A stretch of DNA of 64,000 nt from Cardiocondyla obscurior (lineage: Eukaryota > Arthropoda > Insecta > Hymenoptera > Formicidae): positions 2,509,001-2,573,000 of the forward strand of contig NC_091871.1 of the NCBI RefSeq assembly GCF_019399895.1. Direction: 5' to 3'. Under the pieces are notes generated by a model. That model was not told the DNA's origin and did not search any database. It worked only from the letters and a program-made list of their open reading frames with translations. Positions 1 through 12,520 of this stretch are shown here, one piece after another. The position numbers were made by a program, and so were the translations under genes. How positions within the stretch are numbered: position 1 is the stretch's first letter; each line of letters opens with the position of its first letter.

Positions 1-751
1 GCGAACGTAATTTACCACGAAAACAGTGAAATGGCAGAACATAATAGATTGTAAAAAAAAAAAAAAAAGTATAATGTGTAATATATTAATAATATATAGT
101 ACAAAAGAATCTCATTTCCACTTTCGTTTAAATCGTACATGATTAAATACCGGAAAGAACTTTGAGGATTGTTAGCAAAAAAATTATGAAACTTTACTGC
201 GCCTTCCTATATATATTAATTAATATATTTTTATCACAATATTGTTTTATTATTACTATAAGTAAGACTTACGTTAAATCGTGATAAAGTTCTTCTTCTG
301 ATGAAATATCGTTCCAGTTGACTCTGGGTTCACCAGTTAAAAATCACTTAATTTTATAGACTGGCATTATTTCCAAAATTCAAGATTTTCATTATCTTAA
401 AATTTTTTTTTATCAGCCTTTTAGTTTAGTTGGAAGAATCTTCGTTTGTGGTTTTCTGCAATAAAATACAAATACAAATGTTAATGCATTAATATTGTAA
501 AATATATTTTTAACGTTCTCCAACTTGTATATTTCCTATAAATTTTTTTTTTTTTTTTTTTTTTGGAGTGGGTTCGCTTGTTACCTGCGTGGGGGTATAA
601 ATAAGCTCCGTGTTCAATAACTGTTTTGCACAGCTAGACGAACGACATTCAACCGTTGATGACCAACGTGTTAAAATCCTGAAAAATTGTTGGAAACGTT
701 ACATGTGAAAGTGTTTCTCCGAGTTCGCTAAATTCTAGAATTAAAACTAAT
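1..751. other. 5' flank and 5' UTR of the SLC17-type gene
   Basis: AT-rich sequence with a 20-odd-base T run near 545-564. No coding region is supported. A TATA box lies at 596-603. A short upstream ORF, ATG at 659 to TGA at 682 (8 codons including stop), sits in the predicted leader before the ATG at 752 and could lower translation of the main ORF. Confidence 0.5.
596..603 (+). promoter_or_regulatory. TATA box of the SLC17-type gene
   Basis: TATAAATA preceded by a G run, about 150 bases before the first coding ATG at 752. Transcription would be expected to start about 30 bases downstream, near 625-632. The match to a TATA consensus is seen directly; its use is inferred. Confidence 0.55.
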
Positions 752-3700
752 ATGCTAACGCTCCATAAGCTTCGACTGCGACTCTATAAATTATTATCAC
801 GTGAGTTAGAATTTCTTTTTCCGTTTGTCTTCAGACAAAAATTTGTCTATACTTCAAACCTTTATATTTAAAAAATTTAGCGTTTTTTCGTTGGAAAACA
901 AAGTACAGAAAAAATCTAAAAATTGTTTTAACGAAACCATTTAAATCTTAAGTACCTTTGCAGTTTTATAAATTGCATTTTAAAAGGTAGTATAATAAGA
1001 TTAGATAAAAATTGTAGAATTAATACAATTCTGTAATAATCTCATAACATTTTCTTATTATGTTCGTTCGTATACGTTATTTTGTTAGAATTTACAATTG
1101 TACTTTTCTCAAGTTTAAACGTTATTTTTTTTTAAGCATACGTTAGTAAGTTTTCATTAAATTGTTATCCTCGCAAAGAACGTAATATGTAAAACGTTGG
1201 CAGACTTCATAGACGTGATAATAATAATTCTTATTGCAATATGTATAAGTCTTATAATTACAAGAGACTTAAAGAAATGAAAAAGGAAATAATTATACAC
1301 GCAAATGGGGACACCAAGAAGGCTGCTGTTACAATACTTAGAATAACAACAAAACAATAGTTAAACATGCACGTGTGTCTGACAAAGTCTAAAAAATTTC
1401 ATTTTCCATATTTTAAAACGGCCAACCTTATGGAGCGACTTCGAAACTTTGTGTTAATTTAAATACGAATTGTCGGTTTACATCTGTAAGATGTTGGAAA
1501 CTAAATATTTGGAATAGATACCGTGTACTTTCGCGATAATAAATATTAGCATAATGTACGTATATATGTCTCGCAGATAATTCGAGTTCGCTTAATTATA
1601 ATTTCCTAAAATCTATACGTCACACATACAAAAAACATTAATGACACGATAACGATTTTCACTGAATTGAACACATCGACAGAATTGTAAATGTAACGAT
1701 CGAAAGATTTGCGACAACACACGTTAGAAATTAAATGCATTCACGAATCTAGTTGGCATAGTAATGCAACGCAATTCTGTCAATTGGTAGCGAATTATTT
1801 TGCTCTTCAAACATTCCTAAATGAACGCATTACGCGAAACCGTGCTCTCAATTCACACTCCGACGTTTTTCTGGAAACTTTTACGTAAGTATTGAATTAT
1901 TCAACGGACGTAATCACAGCGAAAACGTCAGGAGCTGGAATGCTGATAACGTCAGAAAAATATTTATTTTGTAATATTTTATCGATTAATTTTGTCTTTT
2001 GCCTAAATAAAATTACTTTATGATTAAAAAGGCATTAAATTATTCTCAAGCATTCTTTATAAAGAAATTGATTCCCTTTCTTTTTTTTCTACAGGATGGC
2101 TTCCTATGCGCATCTGGATATGTGTGATGATGTTCACATGCTGTTGGACCAGCTATTCATGTCGTTTACAAATGCCGATCCTGGTGGTGCCGATGATCCA
2201 AGAAGCTGCAATTAATCGCACAATTCAAGGTGTATGCGTGTTTGATGAAACTCGACGACGTCGCGACGTCGTCGTTAATCCACTTGATCCCGGCAGCTAC
2301 CTGGATCAGTATGTTACGGATCTCGTTCAGGAAGAGCGGGATAGGAAACTGCTGCATTCCTTGAAACGTCGTCAAGCGCAGCCGGTTGCGACACGAACGG
2401 CGGATACACCTTTTGGACTTTTCAGTAATTTGCCATTTGACTGGTCTCCGACAGTGCGAGGGCAACTACTAGCTGGCTACGGTTACGGCAATGTACCTGG
2501 AAATTTTATTGGCGGCTGGTTGTCAATGAGATACGGGCCACGCCAGGCGGTTCTTTGGACCTCAATCTTGGCCGCGTTAATCTCGCTTATCAGTCCACTT
2601 TTAGCACAATGCCATTGGAGCGCATTATTGGTCTCCAGAATCATCATTGGCATCACTGGCGGTGTCACTTTTCCCGCATGTCACACTATGGTAGCAAAGT
2701 GGGCGCCGCCGAATGAACGGGCACGCTTCATCTGGTCTTTACTGGGTGGCACATTTGGTACAATACTGACTTATCCGATGATAGCCGGAATTGCGGAAAA
2801 TATAAATTGGGAAACTGGTTGGTATTTACCATCCCTGATAATGTTTGTGTGGATCGTTGTATGGGCATTAGTCGCTTATGACTCGCCAGGAGAACACCCG
2901 GGGATCAGTGACGAAGAGAAAGATTACATTTTAACGTGAGTCACATACTCAATTAAATTTTTGTTTGCAATTAAATTGATTTTATAATTAATGTAATTCT
3001 TATAGTGCTCAAGCGGGAACAGTACGCTCCGAAAAACCTCGGTGGAAACAGACTCCATTGCTCCAGATATTAACGTCGATACCGTTCATTAGTCTAATCA
3101 TATGTCATTTTGGAAATCTTTTCTTGCTGTTTTTCTACCAAAACTCGCTCATGCTGTACTTGACCAGAGCACTAGGATTTAAATTGACGAGAGGCGGCGC
3201 CGCGGCCGGCGCACCTTGGGGTGCCAGGATGCTGTTTGGATTTTTTTTCAGCTGGGCGGGTGATACCATAAAAAAGAGGCAAATTATTAGTATCACTCTT
3301 CTGCGCAAACTTGCAACTATATTCTGTAAGCATATCATTTGTATATAAAATTTATGTAAAAATTATATTTTAATAATCAAAATTTTGTTCTTCTAGCACA
3401 CTTATTACCAGGCGTTTTTCTAATATTGGTCGGTTATGCCGAATGCAACTTCGTGCTCGCAAATATTTTTCTGTTCCTGGCATTAGGCTTTAACGGCGCG
3501 GCCCTTATTTCCAATCTATCGAACAATCAAGATCTTGCGCCAAATTTTGCTGGTTTCCTTTATGGTATTATGAATACAATTGGCAGTGCTTCCGGCATGA
3601 TTATTCCGCCGATAGTCGAAGAGATAGCTGGCAAATACGGGGTAAGTTCGTTTCAATTACTTTCATCAAATAAACATATATTTATCATTTCAAACTATCA

Positions 3701-4443
3701 TTACTAGTGTCTTAAAAACTGTGTTCTTTTTAGCTTCTTTAAAGTACACTACTTACCTATTATAGTTTAATTGTACAACTCATGTAATAGTGCGATTATC
3801 ATGATTCAACTCTTCAATATTTCCGAATCGTCACTTTTCGCTTATGATTGCATAACAATAATATAGCACTACATGATATAAACTAGCACGAATAATTCTC
3901 TTATCTACATCTAAAACAGGTGTAGATAGGAATACTGAATAAACATTAAAAATTTTTTTTTAACCACGACAATCTTGATTGTGCGACTTTGAGTAAAATC
4001 TTCAACAGGACGATTCTGCGAATTGAAGACAGAGTACACACGCAACATTACGCAAGCGGAAATTACGTTTATGCGAAGAGCGAAAAATTTCCTGTTGTCG
4101 CGACAAAAAAAAATTGTCTTTTTTAAATTTTTTGCGTACAATATATACTCTGATTAATTCTTATTTAATATTTAAACGCTATTTGCTTTTTAAACTTGTA
4201 ATTTTCTTATACAAATATTTAACAACAGTTTTGGTATTTTTGTATTAGAATCCGATCGACAGATGGCAGATTCTTTTCTGGATCGGTGCCGGACTGTGCA
4301 TTGGGAGTATGGTTGTATTTTTGTTTGGAGGTAGCGGTAATGTACAAAAATGGAATGAACTTCGCCCGTTGAACGATTTAAAGGAAAACGTGGAAGCTGG
4401 ACAAACCAATTTGGAGCCTATCGACAAAACTGCGCGAACATAA
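752..4443 (+). CDS. SLC17-family anion/phosphate cotransporter (sialin-like MFS)
   Basis: Five exons: 752-800, 2095-2935, 3006-3325, 3397-3641 and 4249-4443. All joins keep frame and give 549 residues. It is a major facilitator superfamily transporter, expected to span the plasma or an endomembrane about twelve times and move organic or phosphate anions with Na+ or H+. Family marks are the GNxxGGWLSxRYGPRQ loop after the second membrane segment, DLAPNFAG before the late helices, and the NPxxxWQ...FGxG ending that SLC17 proteins share. The usual LRVNLS stretch of helix 1 reads CRLQMP here, so substrate handling may differ from sialin or vesicular glutamate transporters. The loop between helices 1 and 2 is long, arginine-rich and carries an NRT glycosylation site. 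The first exon is short and was chosen because it supplies a start codon, the right phase and a GTGAGT donor. The family is secure; the substrate is unknown. Confidence 0.85.
2253..2274. repeat. 22-bp perfect palindrome inside the SLC17-type coding exon
   Basis: The 11-base half site CGACGACGTCG is followed directly by its reverse complement. In the gene's frame it encodes an arginine run followed by D-V-V-V in the first extramembrane loop. Confidence 0.8.
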
Positions 4444-5309
4444 CCGACGACTTTAAAGGATTTTATTTCGTTTAGTAATGACACGTCGAATGACACGACA
4501 AAAGAATTTTAATTTTGACAAGAATGTTTCCAATATGATAAATTTAGGAAACATAAAAAAAGACTGATTAGAATATTATTAAGAACAATTTATAAAAATT
4601 TAAATAGAGATTGTTTGAAGCAAGACTTTTAAAATATATTTAAGACACTAAGATATTCAAAGGATACTCAAAATAGAAATATAGAAATGTTTAAAAGATA
4701 CTCAGAATAATTAAAGAATGCGTACAACACAATTATGTTACGTTCTCCTTTGCATAACTTTGTGTTCATTATTTATCTATCTATTAATAATTATGTTTCG
4801 TTAAACTTATATATTTATAATTAATATTACTAAGCTTAAATAAAAAGTTATTACTTCTTTAATTCATCTAATCTTTGCAATGAACTGATGCGCATATCAG
4901 ATCTATCTCTTATATATGCAAGAATCGAATAATACGATAAAATAAAAATAATAAATTTTACCTGAAAATTTTGTAATTTTATATAATTAAATACCGTGAT
5001 ATGTGATGAAGGATCTGTGAAAAAAAAATTAGATTTATGAAAATAATGATTATTGCAATATTAAATTAATTAAAAAAAAATGTTTTTTAACAAAGCTGTT
5101 TATGGACGGTGGAGAATAATGCACATAATTTATTTTACGTACCTTAAATTATATGATTCTAGTATTTAATCACTTGCATCACAGAAGAATGTTACTCAAC
5201 GCTACACAATTAATAATTCTAATAATGAGCTTCTATCACTTTTTGTACACAAATATCGGCTAGTAATTAATTCTTAAAATAGCCAAATGTTCTTGCACAA
5301 ATGTTACAA
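4444..5309. other. Convergent 3' ends of the SLC17-type gene and ATE1
   Basis: AT-rich sequence without a credible coding region. AATAAA near 4838-4845 on the plus strand fits the end of the SLC17-type transcript. TTTATT near 5128 (AATAAA on the minus strand) fits the end of ATE1. Both are common hexamers in such AT-rich DNA, so the assignments are tentative. Confidence 0.45.
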
Positions 5310-8300
5310 TCACTCTCTAGAATAGCGAAAGAGCAGCATTTCTCGCGCACATGGCATTCCGACAAGCCTAGCGTATTCTTCTACTTCGCGTTTTTCTTCA
5401 CGTGTTATTTGGTGCGTTTTTCGCTGCATTCTATATTTTTTATATGGCATAGCAATATTTTTAAATAGCACCAATATCTAAAAAAGAAAATAATATTTTA
5501 ATAAAATAATTTAAATTTTAGTACTGCATTAAAGCTTAAAGAATTTTAAAAGCTTAAATTATCAACACTAATCGTATTTTTGTAACAAAGATATAATTAA
5601 AGAAATAATTATTTATAAAATTATTTAGAAATATGTACCTCTTCAATATTGACTACACCATTTTCATCGATAGCATCAATATCATCGTTCAGACGACTGT
5701 ATTTTTCGTTGTTTAGTTTGGCCAGGCAAGGATCAATGTCACACCATACACATGTCTCTGGGCATAGAAGTTTCGATGGTCGCATTCTTGCTTTGTATCG
5801 CATTTTTGGACAGGAGTGAATATAAAATCCCATATAATAATATTTTAGATTATTCGTGATTTTGTTAAGCTGTCTCGTTAGATATACCTCTCGAAGAGAA
5901 CTGAAACCAATATATTCATTTAGAATTATAACTAAAATTTACGAATTAACCATATGCATCATAATAAAATGTTTGTAAAAAAAAAGAAAATTAATTTTAA
6001 AGAAACATCGAACCTAAAAGTTCCAAGAGAGAGTTGACTATATGCCGGGTCGTAAAAAAAATACACGCTCGAGATACATGACGGCAGAATATCTATCACT
6101 CCTACAGCTATCAATTCATTATCCAACCAATATTGCTCGTGAAAAGAGCCGTAACCCTGGGATGGTCCATTACTGGGTATCCATTGCTTTAAAAAAAATA
6201 TTACTTTTAATCGTACGTTACTTTATCTTAAATATTACGAGTGACTTATTGTTAGTTTCAAAATATCATAAACTTTGCGCTCTCGTAAAGCACAAAATAA
6301 CATTTGTATAATAATATTGATAAACAAGATTTTTCTTCATATTAATGCACAAAACGAAAATGTTTTAAAATATATTTCTTATGTTAGTTAAAAAAAGATT
6401 AGATACAAAGTGTACCTGCAAGGGACTCCTTACAAGGAAGCTGAAAAACGACTTTTGATCGCATTGATCCGGTGTATCGCCATGAATCGCCATTTGATAC
6501 TTTTTATAAAGACTCGCGCTCGCATCGATAGTGTCCAAGAACTCATCCGACATTACTCTCACCAATTTTATCTGTTAAATTTATATAAACAGATGCAATT
6601 TGTAGCCAATAAATAAGATAAAATCTGATACGGGAATGACCATTGTCATCGAATAATGAAAACGTAGTCATAAGTTTTCTGTTTAATTAAGAGATGAGGT
6701 CCACTTTGCTCCAATCACATCATAACTGTAGAATTTATTTGATTATTGCGAAATTGCCAGCGTGACTTCTTATCAATATCGCGACATGATTGTACGACTT
6801 CGAATAAAAATATCTCCCGAAGTAGAAATTTTTTTAATTAAACTGAAAGCGCAAAGCTTTATCTATTTGTTTTAAATTTTAGCACATATTATTAAATAAT
6901 AAGCTTGTCTATAATTTTAATCCATAAATTACCTGCAAAGGTGACTTCACAAGAAATCTCGTGTATTGTTGCTCTGTCAGTTTCTCAAACGGTACTCCAT
7001 GTATTGTGTTCTGATACTTTTTGTAAAGCTCGTAAGACTTTTTCATGGTCTTTAAATATTCGGAGCTCAACGGTGCAGTTCGAACCAATTTCAACTTACA
7101 AAAATACGTAATTTAAAGAACAATTTTTCAAACAAGAAAAACGAATAACCATATCGTAATAATACATTAAATTTTTCTGATTATAATTTAGAATTAAATT
7201 GGAACGACAAGTGTTTGAAAATTATATAAATTAATTTCATAATATAATAAAGTTAAATTATAAATTATTTGAACATTTAAGATAAAAAGTCAGTATTAAA
7301 TTGTTAATATTTAGCAATTATTTTTTATCGATACATTTTTTATTTGCTTTAGTTTTAATATAATAAAAATTGGAGAAAAGAGGACCATATCAGAAAACAT
7401 TGTATATAATAAATAAGAAATAATGTTCGTCCGTAAATAATAAAAATTAAGAAGCATCTGATAAAATAAATAGTAGTTATAAGATTTAATTATTAATATT
7501 GTATTACCTCTAACTTTTTCAATCCAGTGTACACCTCTTCGAATAATTCCTCTATAGTCTTGGCACAATTCTGTTGCTTCTTTTCTTTCATAATGCTCTC
7601 AATTTCGCTTTCCGATTTACCTTGCGCCAACAATTTACTTTTCTTACGTTCTATACGCAAAAGTTTAGCCTTTTTGCAAGGTACCACATCAGCAATTTCA
7701 TTTCTAACATTAATATTTTTGCTGTTGGAATTTGTTAACTGTGCTTGATCGTTATTTGATACAGAAATAGTTTTTTGGGGAACTTCTGCTTTTGCTGAAT
7801 TAATCAATAATCTACTACTAACTTCGTCATCGATCGATGAAACATTAATTTGAGATTTATCTTTTTGTGCTTTCATCAGATGTTTAGGATAATTCAGTGC
7901 TTCTTCATTGCTTATGTCTATGAATATTATGATATTAATGAGCAATTCATAATTATTGTAACAAACATGTCTTTTCAGAATTATAAAAAATTTACCTATG
8001 TTATCATGTTGATCATCACTTGTACCTTCATTATCACTGCTCAATTCATTTCTCAAAAATTTAGTCATACGCTTGAGAATTTTTTTCTGTGATTTTGTTA
8101 TTTTAAAATCTAGTGCCTCACATCTAAAAATCATTATACACACGCGTTATTTAATGCTTCAACCTGTCTAGTTTAAAAATTAAACAAGATTTAATTTTGT
8201 CTTGTCCTTAAACATGGAAATCAATGTAATCCCTTACTTAATTGTATATTGAGGACAACAGGTCTGATTCATTGTTGGTTTGTAACAGTAGCAGCCGCTT

Positions 8301-8607
8301 CTTCTCCAACCTCGATCTATTAAATTTTGATAATCTTGCACTGTTAATGAGTGTGCCCACATGCCTGTTAAAGTAAAACTTATATATGCTAGTGTTTCCA
8401 TTTATTTCTCCACAAGGAAAGACTCAGTTTATCTTTCAAAGTAGAAGAACAAGGTTTTATGAAGCAGACCCTGGTCTGGCAATGAATAGTAAAGTTACAA
8501 CACTTACCGTGACTGAAGTTCGTGTTAGAGTTTTTGCAGTAGCCGCATCGATAACCTTCGTGTTCCGCATAGTATTCCACTATGCTGTACGCCTGCCTGC
8601 CAGCCAT
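5310..8607 (-). CDS. Ate1: Arginyl-tRNA--protein transferase 1 (ATE1)
   Basis: ATE1 moves arginine from Arg-tRNA onto N-terminal Asp, Glu or oxidised Cys, which marks proteins for the Arg/N-degron pathway. Exons from 5' to 3': 8508-8607, 8238-8364, 7996-8123, 7508-7917, then one of 6933-7094 or 6416-6571, then 6014-6186, 5639-5900 and 5310-5477. Every join keeps frame, giving 509 or 507 residues, close to the 518 of mouse ATE1. The N-terminal domain holds YRCGYC (Cys21, Cys24) and a Cys69-Cys70 pair in NQTCCPQY, the conserved cysteines linked to activity, plus MWAHSLTVQDYQ and DRGWRRSGCY. The C-terminal domain has YGSFHEQYWLD, a GVIDILP strand and GFYIHSCPKMRYK. A charged lysine-rich linker is encoded by the 410-base exon. 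Codon-level agreement with ATE1 is strong. The gene is divergent from an ARL14EP-like gene. Confidence 0.97.
6416..6571 (-). other. Ate1: ATE1 alternative exon, downstream version (52 codons)
   Basis: Phase-0 cassette of 156 bases encoding I-K-L-V-R-V-M-S... through SLYKKYQMAIHG to FLVRSPLQ. It parallels the 6933-7094 exon. The acceptor follows ATTTAACAG and the donor is GTACAC. Mouse and fly ATE1 are known to use two homologous mutually exclusive exons in this part of the protein, and the pair seen here fits that arrangement. Confidence 0.85.
6933..7094 (-). other. Ate1: ATE1 alternative exon, upstream version (54 codons)
   Basis: Phase-0 cassette of 162 bases encoding L-K-L-V-R-T-A-P... 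through YELYKKYQNTIHG to FLVKSPLQ. It is homologous to the exon at 6416-6571. The shared pattern is KLVR, then LYKKYQ, IHG and FLV(K/R)SPLQ. Splicing only one of the pair preserves a normal ATE1 length. A GTAATT donor follows, and the acceptor AG comes after TTTTTGTA. Confidence 0.85.
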
Positions 8608-9304
8608 CTCAACGATCTCTCTCTCTGCACTATTCTAATTACGAATAATTACAAACAGCTAAGCGAACGTTGAGGAGTTGAGACTTCGTTCGCATCCAAA
8701 CCGTCCGTCAATTAGAACCAAGGCACTTTAGGATCGAACAATGTCGTTGCTCATACATATATCGACTAATGATTAAGGTTAAGGCTTTAGTCTCTCATCC
8801 GCGAATGTATAAATGTGACTGAACTGCTATTTATCTTTTAAATTCACGTACACGCTCGCATCTCGTAGAGGATTATCACAATCAGCTCTGAGTCACGATG
8901 CACGATTATCCAGATATGTCATATATCGAGTATGACGCGCCTCGACCGACTCGATTCTCGCGGTGCTAACCTGCTAACTTCAGAAACGAACCGAAAGTCT
9001 CGGGAGTCTCGGGGACTGACGTTTCTAACCTATCATTCGTGCGACTAACTGACTTGCACCAAAAACAGGTAAGCGTTTATTTAAATGTGTTATACACAAA
9101 TTAATAATAAAATCTAACAAGATTATTTAATAAATGTTAAAGCATGAAATTCATATTAAATTAATAATGTTAAGTTAATGATGCTTCTTGTTTTTCAAAA
9201 ATTAGAAGAATATTTATGCCGAGTTAATTTTACAGAAGTCAAATATGAGAAACTACCTTTCGAGTTGTCTGTAGAGATTTATACGGCCAGCTACAACAAA
9301 CAAA
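8608..9304. promoter_or_regulatory. Divergent promoter region between ATE1 and the ARL14EP-like gene
   Basis: The two start codons face away from each other across about 700 bases, and the stretch around 8840-9060 is more CpG-rich than its flanks. A GTAAGC donor at 9069 after a CAAAAACAG exon end suggests a noncoding first exon for the plus-strand gene. No TATA box is evident. Confidence 0.5.
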
Positions 9305-9906
9305 ATGGAGAGCTCAGGCGAAAGTTCATCGAGCAATCAAGCACCTATACGTGGCGAGAGAGTAAGTGCTTTAGTTAATTGTTCTCTTGATAGAATTGAA
9401 TAGAGTTTCTGAGGTAAAGGGGAGAGACGAATAACCGTTCATGCTCTCTGTTCTGTAGAAAAGTGGTCGTGGCTCGAGGCAGAGGGCCGTCGATAACTTG
9501 AGCAAGAAGTTCCTGAGAAATTTTGATCCAGAACACAGCGAGCGAGAGAAGCGCAAGCTATATCGTCGATTGTATCACAGCTACAGGAAGCACTTGTACA
9601 ATGACGAAGGTATTTTCATACAGACGTCGGACGATCTCTGCGACTGCTTGAGCCTGGATTGTCCTGGATGCCATTTTCCGTGCCCTAAGTGCTCTTCTGT
9701 AAAATGTGGCCATGATTGCAGGTAGTTTTACATTTAGAAAAAAAAAAAAATTATTTCGATCAACTGACTGAGAAGTAATTCTTTCAAACTATGAATTAAT
9801 TTTATTTGCTAGAAATAATCGTAAATGGACCTACGATGTCATTCAATGCGAAGGATCTGAACCAGTGATAAAAAATCCACTGTTAAGAGAGCTTGAGACA
9901 AAGTGA
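9305..9906 (+). CDS. ARL14 effector protein-like (ARF7EP_C domain)
   Basis: Three exons, 9305-9361, 9459-9721 and 9813-9906, join in frame to a 137-residue protein. The hallmark is the cysteine-rich C-terminal block CDCLSLDCPGCHFPCPKC, then CGHDC and NRKWTYD, which matches the ARL14EP C-terminal domain. Upstream is a basic segment with FLRNFDPEHSEREKRKL. Human ARL14EP is about 260 residues, so this copy lacks much of the N-terminus, as short invertebrate forms do. Vertebrate ARL14EP links the small GTPase ARL14 to myosin 1E. Its worm relative ARLE-14 is reported to help a SETDB1-type histone methyltransferase act on chromatin, and either role is only inferred here. The clustered cysteines probably bind zinc. 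The start codon at 9305 lies just before a GTAAGT donor and is the only ATG in that frame. Confidence 0.88.
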
Positions 9907-12520
9907 GGGTGTAAAAACAAATATTAATGAGCGGCTGTAAGTATTTATATATAGGATAACATGTAAAACTATCAAAAGTTATTTATTTGTATACAACCTG
10001 CTTGTAATAAGCGAAAATATGAATTTAATAATTTTTACTCGTAAGAGAGAAATACGTTTTCTGTAATTATATATGTTATTTAATCGAGCGACCGTTTGGG
10101 GGATAGAAGTATCCGAATATATTTTGTTAGGCCCGGTTTTCGACGATAAAAATCTCGAAATAACGATCTTGGAGCCGGTGACGACAGCAAATCGATTCGC
10201 TTCGAAGTTACGACTTTGCCCGTGATCCGTAATTCGCGCCTCGGTACACCCTGGCGCAGTCACGCTACCGACAACCACATCCGCCACTCATCCTTCTACA
10301 TACACACGGAAGCATTATTGATTTTTCGACGACGACGCGCTGATGCCGCGCGCACACCCACATCGTATACTACGCGGAGGGCGCGCGCTTCGTTTTCGAT
10401 CGACGAGATCATCGAATTCGCGCTATTCAGAGAAATAACGGCAAATAAAAGGCAGGATCGAGATCACGTCGATCTCGAGAGAGTCGCGGACGCGACCCGA
10501 TCGGCGATCGAGGCGTGGAAAGAGAAGTGAAGACGGAAGAAAATTTGAGAGAAGAAGAATTAACGGCGGGAATTCGGGCGAAATTGTGCGGGCCCGCGCT
10601 CGCGCCGCCAAGGCGCGAAGGTAGCAGCGGCGACGAGCGGGACGGACTTCAGGGGGGTTGACGTACGGGAGGCCGCGTCGCGCAGCGCCTAGTTCGCCGC
10701 GTCGGTCCGCCGCGATTTCGCAACGGGTGCAACGTAACGCGAGCGACGTAAGGGAGCTCGCCCGTGTCCGAGCGCGTTGACCGCCGCGGTGGCGGACGTA
10801 TGTACGCACGCACGCACGCACGCACGAACGCACGCACCTACTCACGCACGCACGCGTACGCAGCGCGAGTGACACCGACGTGGAGGCGCGCAGCAGCGAG
10901 GAAGCCGTCGACCGCGGCCAAACGTGGCCCGCTTGCGGAACCGAAGAGGGTAGTGGCCGCCAACGGCAGGTGCTTTCCATCTTGTCCATACTAAATACCG
11001 TCCGCCCTTCGCCCGCCGACGATCCCGTTTTTGGGCGCGACGACGTTCGTGGCGTTGGCCCGTCCGAGAGTGATCCTCCCCGTGAAAACGCGATTCTCGT
11101 CGGTACCGACAACGATCCGCGGCATCAACGTTTCGCCACCTCGCTGGGTCTCTTCCTCCGGGAGTCGATCGGGGTAATTGTGACACGAAGGGCCGTGAGA
11201 GGGGGTGACGCGACAACGGTACTTCTCTACGGGTGACTCGCAACACCCTTCGCCGTACCTTCGCGTTTATTAAAGAACGATTAATCGGAAAGATTACGAT
11301 CGTTTCAAGTTCGAAGTCGGTCTCCAGCGGTTCGATCACTCCAGTCATTCCGATGAATTTGCGCTTGAATATCGTACGTATCTTCCACGCTTCGTATCTT
11401 TTTTCTTCTTCTCGCTGTTAATTTTATATATAGAAAATACAAAGCGCGCATAGTTAACAATGGATGATTAATCTATTTTTAGTTTTTTTTATTTCTTTTT
11501 TATTTTTTTTTTACCTTCGGAAACAAGTGCACTTAAAAAAACAAGTGTATTTGTGCAGAGCGAAGGAAAAGACGACGTGACGTAGATGATGCAAGTGGAG
11601 GAAACAGACTTTTCGCGGACGGCCGGTCGTACGGTCGCGAATCGAGATCGATATTTTCTTTTTTTTTATATAGATTTTTGATTTTTAATTTTTATTTTTA
11701 CATTTGCTTTGTAATTGTTAAATCTTGATACGTGGAGTTTTTTTTTTTTTTAATGAAACGGATACGTTTGTACGCTCGAGATACGTAAGCGTGAGACACA
11801 TAAATCCGGCGATTGCGGGGGTGTAGAGAAGAGAGGCGTGGGACAAACAAGAGCGGACCCGCATGAGGCCGTGTGTAAGAGCGAGAAGCGGACGGATGCG
11901 GTTTCGTGGGTGTCGTCATCGGAGAAGATATACGTCACGAGATATGCGCGGAAGGACGGACGGACGTAACCTTTCGTGGGTTCGGATTATTAACCGCGTG
12001 GGCGAAGCGCGGAACGGAGGCTATGCCATGCGCGTTCATGCACGGGGTTACCCACCGTGCAGACGTCCTTTTCCGCGTGGATGTCTTGGCCGGGCACTGT
12101 GCACGATTCTCCCTCGAGAAAAAAAAAAAGAAAAAAAACCCCCCCCCGAAGTCAGAAGAGAAAAATCAAACGACGACGTCGCGTAGTCCGATTGGCTACC
12201 TGGGACTTCGCTTTCATAAAGTTAATTAAGAGCAATTTAATTAAACGCTCCGCTCGGATTCGGAAATCAATTGTGAGCGGACGGGGTCGCTCGATATTTT
12301 TCCCGCGGGAGAAGTCGTCTCTGAATCAGCTTATCAGAAGGGTATCGAGACGTATCCGGTATAACTTTGTGTGTCGTGCGGCAGGTCGGGTGGTGCGACC
12401 GGAGGGACTCGAGGAGGGTGATCGTCTCGCACGCATACGCACGCTCTCCCTTTATCTCGTCTCGCTGCACGCGGACCCCGAGCGCCGGGGGTTTATACCG
12501 CCGGGACGGCAGATGTCAGG
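9907..12520. other. Intergenic and CpG-rich upstream region of the DIRAS gene
   Basis: From about 10100 to 12500 the base composition changes to CpG-rich DNA, as expected of a large promoter or 5' UTR region. Several long ORFs here on both strands come from stop-poor GC-rich sequence and show no recognisable protein. Transcription start sites for the DIRAS gene could not be fixed. A CGCA tandem repeat lies at 10804-10854, and T-rich tracts occupy 11480-11760. Confidence 0.5.
10804..10854. repeat. CGCA tetranucleotide repeat
   Basis: Imperfect tandem CGCA/ACGC units within the CpG-rich DNA upstream of the DIRAS gene. It makes spurious Arg/Ala/Thr and Val/Cys/Arg repeats in overlapping frames. 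Confidence 0.85.

Noticed and set aside
9178..9378. 66-codon ORF before the ARL14EP-like gene
   Set aside because: It overlaps the true first coding exon in a different frame and has no recognisable content.
10423..11112. 229-codon minus-strand ORF
   Set aside because: It lies in CpG-rich, stop-poor DNA with a CGCA repeat, is overlapped by other long ORFs on both strands, and shows no domain or splice structure.
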